Assembly: GCA_017383485.1 (NCBI GenBank)
Contig: JAFNXM010000036.1
Coordinates: 124,001 to 188,000, forward strand
Length of the DNA stretch: 64,000 nt
Direction: 5' to 3'
DNA from: Bacteroidaceae bacterium
Lineage (GTDB): Bacteria; Bacteroidota; Bacteroidia; Bacteroidales; Bacteroidaceae
This document shows, piece by piece, positions 62,333-64,000 of the stretch (positions within the stretch are counted from its first letter, which is position 1; each line of letters starts with the position of its first letter). The notes beneath the pieces are model-generated. The model saw only the letters and a program-made list of their open reading frames with translations, had not been told where the DNA came from and did not search any database. Both the position numbers and the translations under genes were made by a program.

Positions 62333-62364
62333 CCTTCCCGAAATCGCAAAAGGTTTCGGGAAGG
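62333..62364 (-). terminator. Hairpin after the outer-membrane barrel gene
   Basis: CCTTCCCGAAA and TTTCGGGAAGG form a perfect 11-bp stem with a 10-base loop, 75 bases past the barrel gene's stop. The following minus-strand sequence (TATTGTATAC) is only weakly T-rich, so termination is likely but not certain. Confidence 0.65.
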
Positions 62365-62439
62365 CTCGCAATATTAATTTTATGACTATTTAAACGTTAT
62401 TTAGAATCAAAATTGATTGATTGAGACAGATGATTGTAT

Positions 62440-62970
62440 TTAGAAGAAATACTTGAATGAAACTGTTGGTGAGCTCAATATGCCAAAGTCTACTTGGTTG
62501 ATTTCTGAATATCTGCTATAGTCTAGATTTACAAGGCTTACACCAAAGGCAAACTTAGAAGTGGGGCGATATTCCAACGAAGCCAATTTGAGAGACATAG
62601 TGAATAGTCCTTCAGAATTGCCTTCAGATGTTATGAAGCCACCACCAATTGCCAATCCGGGTACGTAGTACAAATTCTTCACGATAGGTACATAGTAGGC
62701 AATGTTGGGCATGAAAGTCATCTGGTGTGTCTCAGAAGCGTAATCGTATGAGATGCCCAATCCAATCTTGAACTTGTATGCAACGAAATAACCTACCTCT
62801 GGCGCAATGCCAAAATGGGTAGCAGTTTCGGAACCAAGCACAGGCATGTCTACGGCAGTGAGGCCGAATTTAAGATTGCCGCCAACGTAAAAGTCGCCTT
62901 TGTCTTGTGCATTCACAGAAAGACTACATGCCATGAATAAACAGAGGCATAAGCTAAAAAATTTCTTCAT
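62440..62970 (-). CDS. Small outer-membrane beta-barrel protein
   Basis: 176 residues with the start at 62970 (MKKFFSLCLCLFMACSLSVN); the upstream ATG at 63036 lies within the -7 box. Signal peptide ends VNAQ. The mature part alternates in strands (FYVGGNLKFGLTAVD, VGYFVAYKFKIGLGISYDY, FAFGVSLVNLDYSRY) and ends VSFKYFF with a C-terminal Phe, as in eight-stranded OmpX/OmpA-like barrels. Function unknown. It is an independent unit with promoter and hairpin. Confidence 0.85.
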   Translation of the reverse strand: MKKFFSLCLCLFMACSLSVNAQDKGDFYVGGNLKFGLTAVDMPVLGSETATHFGIAPEVGYFVAYKFKIGLGISYDYASETHQMTFMPNIAYYVPIVKNLYYVPGLAIGGGFITSEGNSEGLFTMSLKLASLEYRPTSKFAFGVSLVNLDYSRYSEINQVDFGILSSPTVSFKYFF

Positions 62971-63033
62971 AATAGTAATAGTTTTTAAGTTTAACATGTG
63001 AGATTTACTGCTATGTTTGTTTTGTTTCTTATG

Positions 63034-63041
63034 CAAAGTTA
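63034..63041 (-). promoter_or_regulatory. -7 element of the outer-membrane barrel gene
   Basis: TAACTTTG on the minus strand; it excludes the ATG at 63036 as a start and gives a leader of ~57 bases. Confidence 0.65.
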
Positions 63042-63056
63042 ATTTTTTAGCTCTAA

Positions 63057-64000
63057 TTACAGATATTTTTCACCTAATTTAACCATCACTTCGTCTGCCA
63101 ACCTACGTACCGTTGTAGGTTTGTCATTTGGGCAAATGACTAATACATTGTCATTTTCGGCAATCAAATAACCATCCAGCCCGTTCACAATGACTGCCTT
63201 CTTGTCAGATACAGAGACGATATTGTTGCTGCTGCCAGACATGAAGACTTTGCTTTTGCCAAGTACAACGTTGCCATCCACATCTTTTTTCATGACTTTG
63301 TGTAATTCTGGCCAGCATCCTACATCAGCCCACCCAAAATCGCATTGGTAAACGTAGACGTTCTGGCATGTATCTAATATTAGTAAGTCAATAGAACTAC
63401 TTAGACTTTCTGGGTAATAGTCGCGCACTAGTGCCAAATTTTCGTCCTTTGCAACAGTTCCTGCTGCGGCTTCGATGCGTTCTGCAACGAGTGGAGCTAC
63501 CTCGCGCATCAGTTTTGTCATAGATTGTACATTCCACATGAACAATCCTGTGTTCCACAAAAATTCGCCACTTTCAACGAATAAATTGGCATATTCTTGT
63601 GCTGGCTTTTCCTGAAAACTCTTTACGCGGTACAACTCTCCATCTTTTACTTCTTCGCCCATTTGGATATAACCATATGCAGTGTTGGGCATAGTGGCAG
63701 GTACACCCATTGCCAAAAATACGTTATTGTTTGCCACGAAGTCCAAAGCATGGTGCACCTGCTGTTCGAAACGTTTCGTATTTACAATGTGTTGGTCCGC
63801 GGGAGAGACTACAATATTTGCCTCGGGATTTATGCTTGAAATGTGATACGAAGCCCATGCTACGGCAGGTGAGGTAGACATTTGTACAGGCTCGATCAAA
63901 ACATTATCCTGTGGGATCTCTGGTAATTGTTCAAACACCAAGTTTTCATAATCCTTGAATGTTGACACAAAAATATTCTCGCGTGGGATGAACTGCGCAA
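63057..64000 (-). CDS. manC: Mannose-1-phosphate guanylyltransferase, C-terminal ~314 codons (cut by window edge)
   Basis: The frame is open to position 64000 (FIPRENIFVSTFKDYENLV reads through), so the N-terminus with the GTP-binding GGxGTRLWP loop lies outside. It makes GDP-mannose from mannose 1-phosphate and GTP, a precursor for GDP-fucose and surface glycans. Visible: VSPADQHIV (the usual SPADH region), PNTAYGYIQMG, SFQEKP, WNTGLFMWNV, and a Bacteroidetes-type C-terminus (GWADVGCWPEL, then a left-handed-helix-like tail VVLGKSKVFMSGSSNN ... GLDGYLIAENDNVLVI). A GTG at 63968 that could be read as a start is internal. Confidence 0.9.
   Translation of the reverse strand, partial: AQFIPRENIFVSTFKDYENLVFEQLPEIPQDNVLIEPVQMSTSPAVAWASYHISSINPEANIVVSPADQHIVNTKRFEQQVHHALDFVANNNVFLAMGVPATMPNTAYGYIQMGEEVKDGELYRVKSFQEKPAQEYANLFVESGEFLWNTGLFMWNVQSMTKLMREVAPLVAERIEAAAGTVAKDENLALVRDYYPESLSSSIDLLILDTCQNVYVYQCDFGWADVGCWPELHKVMKKDVDGNVVLGKSKVFMSGSSNNIVSVSDKKAVIVNGLDGYLIAENDNVLVICPNDKPTTVRRLADEVMVKLGEKYL

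Noticed and set aside
62333..62364. Operator site of the SpmAB promoter
   Set aside because: The perfect hairpin overlaps the -33 position, but its place after the barrel gene's stop is explained more simply by termination.

Overview
This 64 kb window looks like a chromosomal segment of a Bacteroidota bacterium, almost certainly of the order Bacteroidales. The evidence is the Bacteroidetes -33/-7 promoter pattern (TTTG, 19-21 bases, TAnnTTTG) upstream of many genes, the lineage-typical families (DUF4271, DUF5686 with a carboxypeptidase-regulatory domain, CHU_C gliding-type C-terminal domain, fused SpmA/SpmB, RlpA, S41 CtpA), the parE-coaD-ctpA gene order, and secreted proteins ending in a type IX secretion (T9SS)-like sorting tail. 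A Prevotellaceae-like organism is plausible, but the genus cannot be fixed from the sequence alone. There are no insertion sequences, prophage genes or CRISPR arrays; most genes are housekeeping.

Layout. 1-3.7 kb (minus): metK with a SAM-II-like riboswitch leader, a LOG-family enzyme, DUF4271 and a truncated hemD. 3.8-5.3 kb: an AT-rich lipoprotein and a tRNA with anticodon CAU. 5.4-11.8 kb (minus): DUF5686 outer-membrane protein, greA, HIT hydrolase and a GH95 alpha-L-fucosidase. 12.4-15.8 kb (minus): a 1125-residue secreted modular protein, then a 1.1 kb gene-free stretch holding a candidate small RNA and a 147-bp direct duplication. 16.9-22.4 kb (minus): POT peptide transporter, uvrA, CHU_C protein. 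22.8-26.4 kb (plus): a second, much larger GH95 enzyme with lectin-like modules and a sorting tail. 26.7-32.3 kb (minus): an alpha-2-macroglobulin-like protein without thioester. 32.8-36.2 kb: myo-inositol-phosphate synthase (plus), then metY and rlpA (minus). 36.9-57.5 kb is a long run of plus-strand genes: GNAT, parE, coaD, ctpA, queG, ruvB, lipoprotein, ybeY, tyrS, Nudix, argB, U32 peptidase family (tRNA hydroxylation), HAD, ribF, CPBP protease, dusB, metallophosphoesterase, pnp. 58-64 kb (minus): M16 peptidase, polysaccharide flippase, SpmAB, an outer-membrane barrel and a truncated mannose-1-phosphate guanylyltransferase.

The most unusual feature is a family of modular intergenic arrays at nine loci. 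Each is built from 21-bp slots of two kinds: type A with core GAGGCGTCGCGAAA, and type B, an imperfect palindrome of the AAAAAGGTCTAGGCTTTTT kind. The slots keep an almost strict 21-bp register even when A and B are mixed. At the five loci lying between co-directional genes, the arrays all point the same way relative to transcription. I do not recognise this family.

Functional themes: translation and tRNA modification (tyrS, dusB, queG, U32, ybeY), DNA repair and topology (uvrA, ruvB, parE), cofactors and methionine/SAM (metK, metY, coaD, ribF), envelope and surface work (flippase, ManC, RlpA, DUF5686, A2M, barrel), and fucose-type glycan hydrolysis by two GH95 enzymes without a SusC/SusD pair nearby.
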